Shown here one piece after another: positions 18,099 through 26,426 of a stretch of DNA of 64,000 bases (its first letter is position 1; the number at the start of each line of letters is the position of its first letter). Source of the stretch: Paludibacterium paludis (GTDB lineage: Bacteria; Pseudomonadota; Gammaproteobacteria; Burkholderiales; Chromobacteriaceae); the NCBI RefSeq assembly GCF_018802605.1, contig NZ_CP069161.1, forward strand, positions 2,976,001 to 3,040,000. Reading direction: 5' to 3'. Under the pieces are notes generated by a model that saw nothing but the letters and a program-made list of their open reading frames with translations, ran no database searches and had not been told where the DNA came from. The position numbers and the translations under genes were made by a program.

Positions 18099-18668
18099 GT
18101 GGAAGCATTCCTCATCTCGACGGGCATCGTGGCCCTCGCCGAAATCGGCGATAAAACCCAGCTTCTGGCGTTCATCCTCGCCGCGAAATTCCGCAAACCC
18201 CTTCCCATCATTCTGGGCATCCTCGCCGCGACCCTGGTCAACCACGCCTGTGCCGGCGCACTGGGCGCCTGGATCACCTCGCTGCTCGGTCCCCAGACCC
18301 TGCGCTGGGTACTGGGCATCTCCTTTCTCGCCATGGCCGCCTGGACCCTGATACCCGACACCTTCGAGGAAAGCGAGGCCCGTTTCGCGCGACTTGGCGT
18401 GTTCGGCACCACCCTGATCGCTTTCTTTGTCGCGGAAATGGGCGACAAGACGCAAATCGCCACCGTCGCGCTCGCCGCGCAATACCATTCCATCGTCGCC
18501 GTGGTGGCCGGCACCACCCTCGGCATGATGATCGCCAATATCCCGGCCGTTCTTCTGGGTGAGCGCATCGCCAACCGCGTTCCGGTGCGCCTGGTGCACG
18601 GCATCGCCGCGGCCATCTTCGCGGTACTTGGCGCGGTCACGCTCGCCGGCGTCCGTTTCGGATTCTGA
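18099..18668 (+). CDS. GDT1/UPF0016-family manganese exporter
   Basis: A 189-residue inner-membrane protein with six predicted helices. It carries the two hallmark E-x-G-D-K-T motifs of the family, at residues 15-20 (EIGDKT) and 113-118 (EMGDKT), one in each half of the inverted repeat. Bacterial members (MneA type) export Mn2+. A GTG start at 18099 is chosen: AGGGAG lies 5-10 bp upstream, the product begins at the first family helix, and no in-frame ATG sits nearby. The Mn riboswitch upstream supports the substrate. Confidence 0.92.
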   Translation: MEAFLISTGIVALAEIGDKTQLLAFILAAKFRKPLPIILGILAATLVNHACAGALGAWITSLLGPQTLRWVLGISFLAMAAWTLIPDTFEESEARFARLGVFGTTLIAFFVAEMGDKTQIATVALAAQYHSIVAVVAGTTLGMMIANIPAVLLGERIANRVPVRLVHGIAAAIFAVLGAVTLAGVRFGF

Positions 18669-18989
18669 TCCTCCCGCACGGCACGGCGCCATCGCGCCGC
18701 GCCGTATTGATTCTCCGCCGGCCATTTAACACCGTTGGTATTTTCAAATACCAACGGTATTCCATTTCAAATTGCCCGTTCCCGTAAAAAAAGGGGACGG
18801 AGTCGATAATCCCCATCCCGCTGAAAAACCTTGTTTTCCTGTTGCCAATTTCTCCTCATCGCCCGATACCACTTGATATTTGTCAACCTTCGCCACCCGG
18901 CCAATTTCTAAAGTGCTTGCAAGCAGACGGATTTATCCAACGCTAAATGGTTATTCAAAAAAACGGATATTAACCACAGGAGCAGCACT
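18669..18989. other. Gap before the histamine module
   Basis: About 320 bp without a gene. It holds a nearly perfect palindrome at 18731-18758, an A-run and G-run (about 18786-18800), and the AT-rich promoter region of the antiporter gene with AGGAG about 10 bp before its ATG. No recognisable riboswitch. Confidence 0.6.
18731..18758. repeat. Inverted repeat, operator or terminator
   Basis: 13-base arms ACCGTTGGTATTT and AAATACCAACGGT with only TC between them. The short centre is better for a dimeric regulator site than for an RNA hairpin loop, but it could also terminate the exporter transcript. It lies about 230 bp before the histidine/histamine antiporter start. Confidence 0.6.
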
Positions 18990-20348
18990 ATGGCCTCTGG
19001 AAATGCAAGCCAAACCCATAAAATGGGCGTAATGGCACTGACACTGGTAACAGCGTCGAATATGATGGGGTCGGGAGTCTTTATGCTTCCGACGAATTTG
19101 GCCGGCGTGGGATCCATTTCCACCTACGGTTGGATCGTGACGATTATCGGGGTAATCGCCCTGGCTCTGGTTTTCGCCAAGAGCAGTCTTTTGACGCCAC
19201 GGGCCGGCGGTATTGTCGCCTACGCCAATGATGCATTCGGACCGTTCGTCGGCTTCCAGTCGACGATGTGCTACTGGATCAGCGCCTGGATCGGCAACGT
19301 GGCCCTGCTGGTCGCCGGCGTCGGTTACCTGAGCTACTTCTTCCCCGCCCTGCACAACCCGATGTACGGCTGCCTCGCCGCCATCGCCATCCTGTGGGCT
19401 TTCGTCGTGCTGGGCAGTTTCGGCGCCAAGGTCGCGGGTTCCGCCCAGTCCTTCACCGCGAGCTGCATGCTGGTCGTGGTGCTGGGTGTCGGCCTGGTCG
19501 GCTGGTTCTGGTTCAAGCCGCAGCTGTTCCTCGAAGTCTATAACGCCACCGGCAAGAGCGACGGCAACGCCATCATGTCGGCCGCTTCGCTGGCGCTGTG
19601 GGGTTTCCTGGGCGTCGAGTCCGCCGTGGTGTCCTCCGGACAGGTCAAGGATCCGGAACGCACCGTGCCCCGCGCCACCGTGTTCGGCCTCTTGATCGCC
19701 TCGGCCTGCTATGTATCGAGCTCCACCGTGATCATGGGCATTGTGCCGCACAAGGTGCTGGTCGGCTCCTCCGCGCCGTTCGCCGACGCCGCCCGCTACA
19801 TGTTCGGCCCGATGGCCGGCAACATCGCCTCGGCGCTCAGCATCATCGCCTGCTTCGGTTCGATTTCCGGCTGGCTGATCCTGCAATCCGAAGCGCCGCG
19901 CGCCGGTGCCAAGGCCGGTCTGTTCCCGGAATTCTTCGCTCACGTCAACAAGAACGACGTGCCGATGAAGAGCCTGGTGTTCACGGGCGTGCTGATGACG
20001 CTGGTATTGGCGATGACCGCCTCTCCGAATCTGGCCGATCAGTTCAAGATCATCATCCTGATGTCGGTGTTCGCGTCGCTGATGCCTTATATGTACGCGC
20101 TGATCGCCCTGCCGGTGATCATGATCTCCAAGAAGATCAACCGCGGCCCGACCTTCATGTTCTACACCGTGCTGGTCGTGATCGGCATGGCCTACAGCAT
20201 GTTCGCCCTGCTCGGTTCGGGCGCCGACTCCCTGTACTGGGGCACCTTGATGATGGTGCTCACTATTCCGATGTACTCCTATGTGGCTCATAAAAAAGCC
20301 AAAAAAGGCGGCGAGATTCTGTTCGCCACCGCAGACGAATCGATTTGA
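18990..20348 (+). CDS. hdcT: Histidine/histamine antiporter (APC family)
   Basis: A 452-residue inner-membrane amino acid antiporter with about 12 transmembrane segments. The N-terminal APC signature is ASNMMGSGVFMLPTNLAGVG, and ALWGFLGVESAVVSSGQVKDPERTVPRAT is the PotE/ArcD-like central segment. It belongs to the basic amino acid/polyamine antiporter group. Because the next gene is histidine decarboxylase, the likely activity is exchange of external histidine for internal histamine, as known for Photobacterium and Morganella clusters. Specificity is inferred from context; putrescine/ornithine exchange would look similar. Confidence 0.85.
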   Translation: MASGNASQTHKMGVMALTLVTASNMMGSGVFMLPTNLAGVGSISTYGWIVTIIGVIALALVFAKSSLLTPRAGGIVAYANDAFGPFVGFQSTMCYWISAWIGNVALLVAGVGYLSYFFPALHNPMYGCLAAIAILWAFVVLGSFGAKVAGSAQSFTASCMLVVVLGVGLVGWFWFKPQLFLEVYNATGKSDGNAIMSAASLALWGFLGVESAVVSSGQVKDPERTVPRATVFGLLIASACYVSSSTVIMGIVPHKVLVGSSAPFADAARYMFGPMAGNIASALSIIACFGSISGWLILQSEAPRAGAKAGLFPEFFAHVNKNDVPMKSLVFTGVLMTLVLAMTASPNLADQFKIIILMSVFASLMPYMYALIALPVIMISKKINRGPTFMFYTVLVVIGMAYSMFALLGSGADSLYWGTLMMVLTIPMYSYVAHKKAKKGGEILFATADESI

Positions 20349-20395
20349 TTATTTAACCGGTCACTCAATAACATTCAACCTGACGAGATATTAAA

Positions 20396-21538
20396 ATGCC
20401 ACTCTCCATCGAAAATCAAAACAAACTGGATGCTTTCTGGGCGTATTGCGTAAAAAACCAGTATTTCAATCTGGGATATCCGGAATCGGCCGACTTCGAT
20501 TATGGCAACCTGGAACGTTTCATGCGTTTCTCCATTAATAACTGTGGAGACTGGGCCGAATATTGCAACTACCTGCTCAATTCCTTCGATTTCGAAAAAG
20601 AAGTCATGGAGTTTTTCGCGGACCTTTTCCGGATTCCGTTCGAGGACAGCTGGGGCTATGTGACCAACGGCGGCACCGAGGGCAATATGTTCGGCTGCTA
20701 TCTGGCCCGTGAACTGTACCCGGACAGCACCCTGTTCTACTCCAAGGACACGCACTACTCGGTCGCCAAGATCGTCAAGCTCCTGCGCATCAAGTCCCAG
20801 GTTGTGGAATCGCTGCCCAACGGCGAAATCGACTACGACGACCTGATGGCCAAGATCAAGGCCAGCGGCGAAGAGCATCCGATCATTTTCGCGAATATCG
20901 GCACCACCGTTCTTGGCGCGGTCGACAATATCGACACCATTCAGAACCGCATGACCGCCGCCGGGTTCAAGCGCAGCGATTACTATATTCATGCCGACGC
21001 CGCGCTCTCCGGGATGATCCTGCCCTATGTCGACCATCCGCAGCCGTTCAACTTCGCCGACGGCGTCGACTCGATCGGCGTATCGGGTCACAAGATGATC
21101 GGCACGCCGATTCCGTGCGGCGTGGTGGTCGCCAAGCGCAGCAACGTCGACAAGATTTCCGTGGAAATCGACTACATCGCCGCCCACGACAAGACCATCA
21201 CCGGTTCGCGCAACGGCCACACCCCGCTGTTCCTGTGGCAGGCCATCAAGTACTACACCTTCGAAGAGCAGAAGGCGCGCATCGCCCACTGCCTGAAGAT
21301 GGCCGAGTACGCGGTGGCCCGCTTCAACAAGAACGGCATCGACGCATGGCGCAACGACAACTCCATCACGGTGGTCTTCCCCTGCCCGTCCGAAGAGGTC
21401 TGGAAGAAGCACTGCCTGGCCACCTCGCGCGGCTATGCGCACCTGATCACCACGGCGCACCATCTTGACACCGACAAGATCGATGCGCTGATCGAGGATG
21501 TGGCCGCCGACAGGAACCGCCGATCGAAAGCGGCCTGA
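20396..21538 (+). CDS. hdc: PLP-dependent histidine decarboxylase
   Basis: A 380-residue group II decarboxylase that converts histidine to histamine, consuming a proton. The whole sequence follows the Gram-negative histidine decarboxylase family (378-380 residues): [29 protein letters not shown] with the PLP-stacking His120, and the PLP lysine Lys233 in [15 protein letters not shown]. It lies 47 bp after the antiporter gene, and a strong terminator follows. Together the pair forms an acid-resistance or proton-motive module. Siderophore-type use of histamine is another possibility in some bacteria, but no siderophore genes are seen here. Confidence 0.94.
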   Translation: MPLSIENQNKLDAFWAYCVKNQYFNLGYPESADFDYGNLERFMRFSINNCGDWAEYCNYLLNSFDFEKEVMEFFADLFRIPFEDSWGYVTNGGTEGNMFGCYLARELYPDSTLFYSKDTHYSVAKIVKLLRIKSQVVESLPNGEIDYDDLMAKIKASGEEHPIIFANIGTTVLGAVDNIDTIQNRMTAAGFKRSDYYIHADAALSGMILPYVDHPQPFNFADGVDSIGVSGHKMIGTPIPCGVVVAKRSNVDKISVEIDYIAAHDKTITGSRNGHTPLFLWQAIKYYTFEEQKARIAHCLKMAEYAVARFNKNGIDAWRNDNSITVVFPCPSEEVWKKHCLATSRGYAHLITTAHHLDTDKIDALIEDVAADRNRRSKAA

Positions 21539-21589
21539 CCGAAGGCGCAACGCCTGAGTACTGATTTGACTTGGAAGATGTTGTGATTC

Positions 21590-21628
21590 GGGACAGCCAT
21601 GAAGCCTTTCATGCTGTCCCATTTTTTT
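21590..21628 (+). terminator. Rho-independent terminator after hdc
   Basis: GGGACAG/CTGTCCC outer stem continued by CATGAA/TTTCATG and followed by ATTTTTTT. It separates the antiporter-decarboxylase pair from the downstream synthetase genes, or attenuates read-through into them. Confidence 0.9.
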
Positions 21629-21732
21629 GCGGCGCAGTTGGTCAAGATCAGAGAATCCGAAGACGAATCACGGTTCAATCCCCCTCTTCGGACAGCCCTC
21701 TGCCTTCTGTTCGCGCCGTCAAGGAGTCTGTC

Positions 21733-22998
21733 ATGAGTACGATCCAGTCCATCCGCGGAATGAATGACATCCTGCCGGAGGAAGCCTGCCGCTGGCAGTG
21801 GCTCGAAGCCATCGTCCGCCGCGTCACGCACCGTTACGGCTATCAGGAAATCCGCTTGCCCATCCTTGAACCGGTCGCGCTTTTCCAGCGGGCGGTCGGC
21901 GACGCCACCGACATCGTGGCCAAGGAAATGTACGATTTCCAGGACAAGAGCGGCGATCACATCACCCTGCGTCCGGAAGGCACCAGCGGCTGCGTGCGCG
22001 CCGTCATCGAGCACGGCCTGTGCCACAACCGCACCCAGCGCCTGTGGTACCAGGGCCCGATGTTCCGCTACGAGCGCCCCCAGAAAGGACGCTTCCGCCA
22101 GTTCCACCAGTTCGGCGTGGAAACCTTCGGCATGGCCGGCGCCGACATCGACGCCGAACTGATCCTGATGATCCACGATATTTTTCAGGCGCTGGGTCTT
22201 GGCGGCCATGTCAGGCTGGAACTCAATTCGCTGGGCACGCCCGACGAGCGCCGCGAGCACCGCGCGGATCTCGTCGCCTATCTGACCGCCCGCAAGGATC
22301 AACTGGACGAGGACAGCCTGCGCCGCCTGGAGAGCAACCCGCTACGGGTGCTGGACAGCAAAAATCCCGACATGCAGGCGCTGATCGAGTCGGCGCCGAA
22401 ACTGCTCGATTACCTCGGCGACGAATCCGCCCGCCACTTCGCCGAGCTGCAAGGGCTGCTCGGCGAAGCGAGCGTGCCCTTCGTGATCAATCCGCGCCTG
22501 GTGCGCGGTCTGGACTATTACACGCGCACCGTGTTCGAATGGACCACCGAAGCGCTGGGCTCGCAAGGCACGGTATGCGGCGGCGGACGCTATGACGGGC
22601 TGGTCGAGCTGTTCAGCGGCAAACCCCTCCCCGCCTCGGGCTTCGCCTTCGGCATCGAAAGGCTGCTGCTGCTGATCGAAACCGTGGGCACGCAGGCGCC
22701 GGTGACCGACGAGCCGGATGTGGTGGTGACCACGTCCTCGCCTGCGGCCAACGTCGACGCCGTGCTGCTCGGCCGGCAGATCCGCCAGGCGTTCGCTCAG
22801 TTGAAAGTGCTCAACGACTTTACCGGCGCGAAACTCGCCCGCCAGCATCAGCGCGCGGCCCGCCTGGGCTGCCGCTGGGTCGTCACACTGAACGAAGACG
22901 GTTCGGTCGGCGTCTGGTCGCCCGATGAGGACCGGCGCGTGACGGTCGGTCGCGACGCGCTGATCTCCACGCTGAGCGCCTGGACCCAGGCCCGTTGA
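21733..22998 (+). CDS. hisS: Histidyl-tRNA synthetase, hdc-associated copy
   Basis: A 421-residue class II synthetase that charges tRNA-His. All catalytic elements are intact: TLRPEGTSGCVRA, motif 2 MFRYERPQKGRFRQFHQFG, the histidine-specific LVRGLDYYTRTVFEW with the catalytic arginine, motif 3 GGGRYDGL and FAFGIERLLLL, plus a C-terminal anticodon-binding domain. AAGGAG precedes the ATG. HisRS genes accompany hdc in Gram-negative and Gram-positive histamine clusters. Because rlmN at the window start normally leads to the housekeeping hisS, this is probably a second copy. Confidence 0.93.
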   Translation: MSTIQSIRGMNDILPEEACRWQWLEAIVRRVTHRYGYQEIRLPILEPVALFQRAVGDATDIVAKEMYDFQDKSGDHITLRPEGTSGCVRAVIEHGLCHNRTQRLWYQGPMFRYERPQKGRFRQFHQFGVETFGMAGADIDAELILMIHDIFQALGLGGHVRLELNSLGTPDERREHRADLVAYLTARKDQLDEDSLRRLESNPLRVLDSKNPDMQALIESAPKLLDYLGDESARHFAELQGLLGEASVPFVINPRLVRGLDYYTRTVFEWTTEALGSQGTVCGGGRYDGLVELFSGKPLPASGFAFGIERLLLLIETVGTQAPVTDEPDVVVTTSSPAANVDAVLLGRQIRQAFAQLKVLNDFTGAKLARQHQRAARLGCRWVVTLNEDGSVGVWSPDEDRRVTVGRDALISTLSAWTQAR

Positions 22999-23049
22999 AA
23001 CCGGGGCGGGTCCGGCAACGGATCCGCCCCCAGTCCGAGGTGACTGCCC

Positions 23050-24885
23050 ATGCCCCGCAAAGAACGCCTGTTCATTCCCGGCCTGCCGCAACTGATTTAC
23101 CTGCGCGGCAACAATGGCGAAACCCTGTTCGCCGACGAGGAGGACTACCGGTTTTTTCTGTCCTGCCTGAAAAAGGCCAGCCAGGACTATCACCAGGCCC
23201 TGCACGCCTTCGCCTTGCAAGAAGCGCGCATCCACCTGCTGCTGACCTCGCCGGACAAAACCTCGCTGTCGCGCTTCATGCAGCATGTGGGGCGCTGCTA
23301 CGTACCGTATTTCAACCGCAAGTACCAAAGAACCGGGGCGTTGCTGGAAGGCCGTTACCACAGTTGCATCGTCGAACCGTCGACTTACTTCCTGATTTGT
23401 CAGAAATACGTCGAAACGCGGCCCTCCGCGGTCTCCGCCCACGATTACCCCTGGAGCAGCGCCCGCGCGAACGCGGGTTTCGAGGCCCTGGACTTCGTGC
23501 GGCCACATGACACACTGGCCGGCCTTGGCCGCACGGACGACGAGCGCCGCGTCCGTTACCGGCAGTTTCTCGCCTCGCCCTTGAGCGGCTCGTTCACCAG
23601 CCGCATCGAAGAGTGCCTGCAGCAGAACTGCGTGCTCGGCACCCTGCAGTTTTGCCGCGAGCTGGAGGGAAACATTCATCAATCGGTCAGGCCCCGCCAT
23701 TCGGGCCGGCCGCGCAAGCATTATCCTAACCGCCTGTCGCACTGGTTCCGCCTGGAACAGGAGGCCCAGGCCTGCCTGACCGGTTACGCCTACCAGGAAA
23801 TCCGTCTGCCGCTGATCGACGCGAGCGCGCCCTCCGACATGCCGGTCTCGCCCTCCCTTCGCTCGGAAGGCACCATGGCCTGCCTGCGCGCGATCGCGCG
23901 CCAGGACAGGATGCATGATACGGCGCGGCTGTGGTACCAGGGACCGATGTTCCGCACTCACCACATGGCCTCCCAGGGCATCGAGCAGTTTCACCAGATC
24001 GGCGCGGAGGCCTTCGGCCACGAAGGCATCGAAATCGAACTGGAGCAGTTGCTGATCCAGTACGATCTGATCCGGCAACTGAAACTCGCGCATCTGATGG
24101 AGTTGCACATCACCACGCTGGGCAGCGAACAGGAGATCGGGCAGTACCGCGAAGCGCTGAAGGGGCATTTTTCGCCATTTCGCATCGTACTCGACGAAGC
24201 GCAGCGCAAGGATCTGGACAGCAGTCCGGAACGGCTGCTGCGGACGCCGCCGCCGATGCTGGCCGAATTGGTCGCCGCCGCTCCGGCCGCCGCGAGCTTC
24301 CTCTCCGAAGCGACACGGGCGCGCTTTGACACCCTGACCCGGGCTCTCGAACAGGCGGGGATTCCGTTCACGCACACTCCGGGCCTGTTCCCGGACCGCG
24401 CCTGTTACGCACACACCTTCTACGAATGGCAGACCGCCCATCTGGACGAGCACAATGTGGTGTGCTGCGGCGGCCGCTACGACGGTCTCGCGCGCGAGGT
24501 CGCCGGTTATGCGCTGCCGGCGGTCGGTTTCGCCTTCATGGTCGAACCGCTGGTCCAGCTCGCGGAAACGAGCCGCGCGGCCCTGACCGGCGGGGAACAC
24601 GCCGTGGACATTTCCATCCTGGCCGACTCGGCCCTGACGCCCCAGGCGATGCAGCTTGGCCACCGCATCCGCGACAGCTACCCCCATCTGGCGGTGTTCA
24701 ATGACTTTTCCGGGGTGCGTATGGTCAGCCGCCTCGCGCGGGCCCGCCGGCGCGGCTCGCGCTTCGTGATCGTGCTGCGCGCCGACGAACCGGGCCGGAT
24801 CGAACTGACCGACAGCGAAACCCGTTCCCGGATCCTGTGCGATGCCGGCGAGGTGATGAGCCGCCTGCAGCGCTGGTTCAACTGA
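23050..24885 (+). CDS. Fusion of degenerate REP-associated Y1 transposase and degenerate HisRS
   Basis: A 611-residue two-part protein. Residues 1-225 are a full-length RAYT/TnpA_REP-type domain (start LFIPGLPQLIYLRGN, CYVPYFNRKYQRTGALLEGR, DYPWSSARA, tail GRPRK), but the HUH motif reads R60-I-H62 and the usual tyrosine helix YIHLNP reads YVETRP. Residues 226-611 are HisRS-like: GYAYQEIRLPL, SLRSEGTMACLRA, RLWYQGPMFR, CCGGRYDGLA and a C-terminal anticodon-binding domain. About 25 residues of the insertion before motif TLRPEGT are missing; motif 2 has lost its ERPQ-GR part, and the LVRGLDYY element reads LFPDRACY, losing the catalytic arginine. It follows hisS by 51 bp with its own GAGGTGA site. 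One continuous frame argues for a working non-enzymatic protein. Confidence 0.85.
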   Translation: MPRKERLFIPGLPQLIYLRGNNGETLFADEEDYRFFLSCLKKASQDYHQALHAFALQEARIHLLLTSPDKTSLSRFMQHVGRCYVPYFNRKYQRTGALLEGRYHSCIVEPSTYFLICQKYVETRPSAVSAHDYPWSSARANAGFEALDFVRPHDTLAGLGRTDDERRVRYRQFLASPLSGSFTSRIEECLQQNCVLGTLQFCRELEGNIHQSVRPRHSGRPRKHYPNRLSHWFRLEQEAQACLTGYAYQEIRLPLIDASAPSDMPVSPSLRSEGTMACLRAIARQDRMHDTARLWYQGPMFRTHHMASQGIEQFHQIGAEAFGHEGIEIELEQLLIQYDLIRQLKLAHLMELHITTLGSEQEIGQYREALKGHFSPFRIVLDEAQRKDLDSSPERLLRTPPPMLAELVAAAPAAASFLSEATRARFDTLTRALEQAGIPFTHTPGLFPDRACYAHTFYEWQTAHLDEHNVVCCGGRYDGLAREVAGYALPAVGFAFMVEPLVQLAETSRAALTGGEHAVDISILADSALTPQAMQLGHRIRDSYPHLAVFNDFSGVRMVSRLARARRRGSRFVIVLRADEPGRIELTDSETRSRILCDAGEVMSRLQRWFN

Positions 24886-26199
24886 TCAGGCCGGCACCGA
24901 AACGGCGCGCCGCCCGGACAGCAGCAGGGCCGCGCCGACAAGACAGCCGAGCACGCAGAGGCTGACGACGTAGTGGGCCGGCGCCAGCGCATCGCTCTTG
25001 AGCCACAAGGCCACGCCCAGCGGCGTCAGTCCGCCAAAGACCGCGTACGACACGTTATAGGAGAACGACAGTCCGGAGAACCTCACTTCGGGCGGGAAGG
25101 CCCGCACCAGCACGAACGGCACGGCGCCGACGGTCCCCGTCGCGAAACCGGCCAGCGAATACAGGGGAAACAGCAGCGCCGGGCCGTGCGCCATGGCGCG
25201 GTAAAACACGAAAGAAGAGACGGCGAGCAGCAGGCATCCGGCCACCAGCGTCGCGCCGGCTCCCCAGCGATCGGCTGCCCGCCCGGCGAACACGCACCCC
25301 GCTGTCAGCGCGACAATCGCCAGACAATTGGCCTGCAGGGCCAGGGCCGGCGCAACGCCCCACTGCTTTTGCAGGTAGGCCGGTGTCATCAGGATAACCA
25401 CCACGATCGCCGCCGACAGGAACCAGGTCAGCAGCATGGAGACCGCCACAGCCGGCTTGTGGCGCCTGAGCACGGCCATCAGCGGTACCTCGGCGGCCAG
25501 CGCCTGACGGGCCTGCATTTCCACGAACACCGGTGTCTCGTGCAGCCACTGGCGCAGCACCATCGAAATCAGCCCGAACACCCCGCCGATCAGGAACGGC
25601 ACGCGCCACGCCCAGGCCGCGATCGTCGCCTGATCGACCCAGGTGTTCAGCGCCGTGGCGATCAGCGATCCGAGCAGGATGCCGGAGGTCAGGCCGGCGG
25701 TCAGGGTGCCGCAGGCATATCCGGTATGCCGCGATGGAACATGTTCGGCGACGAACACCCAGGCACCCGGCACCTCTCCGCCGATGGCCGCCCCCTGCAG
25801 AATGCGCAACGCCAGCAAGGCCAGGGGAGCCAGGATGCCGATCGACGCATAGGTCGGCAACAGCCCCATGCCCAGGGTGGGAATCGTCATCAGGACAATG
25901 CTCAGGGTGAACATTTTCTTGCGGCCCAGCCGGTCGCCGAAATGGGCCATGACGATACCGCCGACCGGACGAGCGAGGTAGCCCGCGGCAAAGATGCCGA
26001 ATGTCTGGAACTGGCGCAGCCAGTCGGGCATGTCCGGTGGAAAAAACAGCTTGCCCACCACCACGGCGAAAAACACGAAGATGATGAAATCGTAAAACTC
26101 CAGGGCGCCGCCCAAGGCGGCAAGCGCCAGCGTACGGTAGTCCTGGCGGGTGAGCGGACGGCCGGGCTGGTCCGCCGCCGGATCGGTATGCAATGTCAT
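24886..26199 (-). CDS. MHS-family MFS transporter (ProP/KgtP-like)
   Basis: A 437-residue inner-membrane transporter with 12 predicted helices. Metabolite:H+ symporter subfamily hallmarks are ALGGALEFYDFIIFVFFA at helix 1, ARPVGGIVMAHFGDRLGRKK between helices 2 and 3, LRILQGAAIGGEVPGAWVF and RVPFLIGGVFGL. Members carry organic acids, osmolytes or aromatic acids; the substrate cannot be told. The ATG at 26199 gives the usual cytoplasmic N-terminus; upstream in-frame sequence (58 codons) is not family-like. Its stop codon directly abuts that of the fusion gene, the two being convergent. Confidence 0.9.
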   Translation of the reverse strand: MTLHTDPAADQPGRPLTRQDYRTLALAALGGALEFYDFIIFVFFAVVVGKLFFPPDMPDWLRQFQTFGIFAAGYLARPVGGIVMAHFGDRLGRKKMFTLSIVLMTIPTLGMGLLPTYASIGILAPLALLALRILQGAAIGGEVPGAWVFVAEHVPSRHTGYACGTLTAGLTSGILLGSLIATALNTWVDQATIAAWAWRVPFLIGGVFGLISMVLRQWLHETPVFVEMQARQALAAEVPLMAVLRRHKPAVAVSMLLTWFLSAAIVVVILMTPAYLQKQWGVAPALALQANCLAIVALTAGCVFAGRAADRWGAGATLVAGCLLLAVSSFVFYRAMAHGPALLFPLYSLAGFATGTVGAVPFVLVRAFPPEVRFSGLSFSYNVSYAVFGGLTPLGVALWLKSDALAPAHYVVSLCVLGCLVGAALLLSGRRAVSVPA

Positions 26200-26426
26200 G
26201 ATGGCTCTCTTGTCGTATGTCGTTTTATCATTGGCATGGCGGCGCATCCCTGCGGCGGCCGCCTCGCCAGCATACGGGGACGCCGGGGCCGGAAGCAAGG
26301 CCTTGCCAAAGTCATGAAATAGGAAAATTTTCCAGGCATGGCGATTTGTTGAGCGTTTTCTGCAATTGGCCATTGCGGGCCTGCGATACAGTGGTATCCC
26401 GATTCTTTGCCCGTAGCCGACAGATC

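Noticed and set aside
22342..24687. Open frame of 781 codons on the minus strand over the HisRS genes
   Set aside because: A GC-driven shadow of two genes with well-matched plus-strand products.
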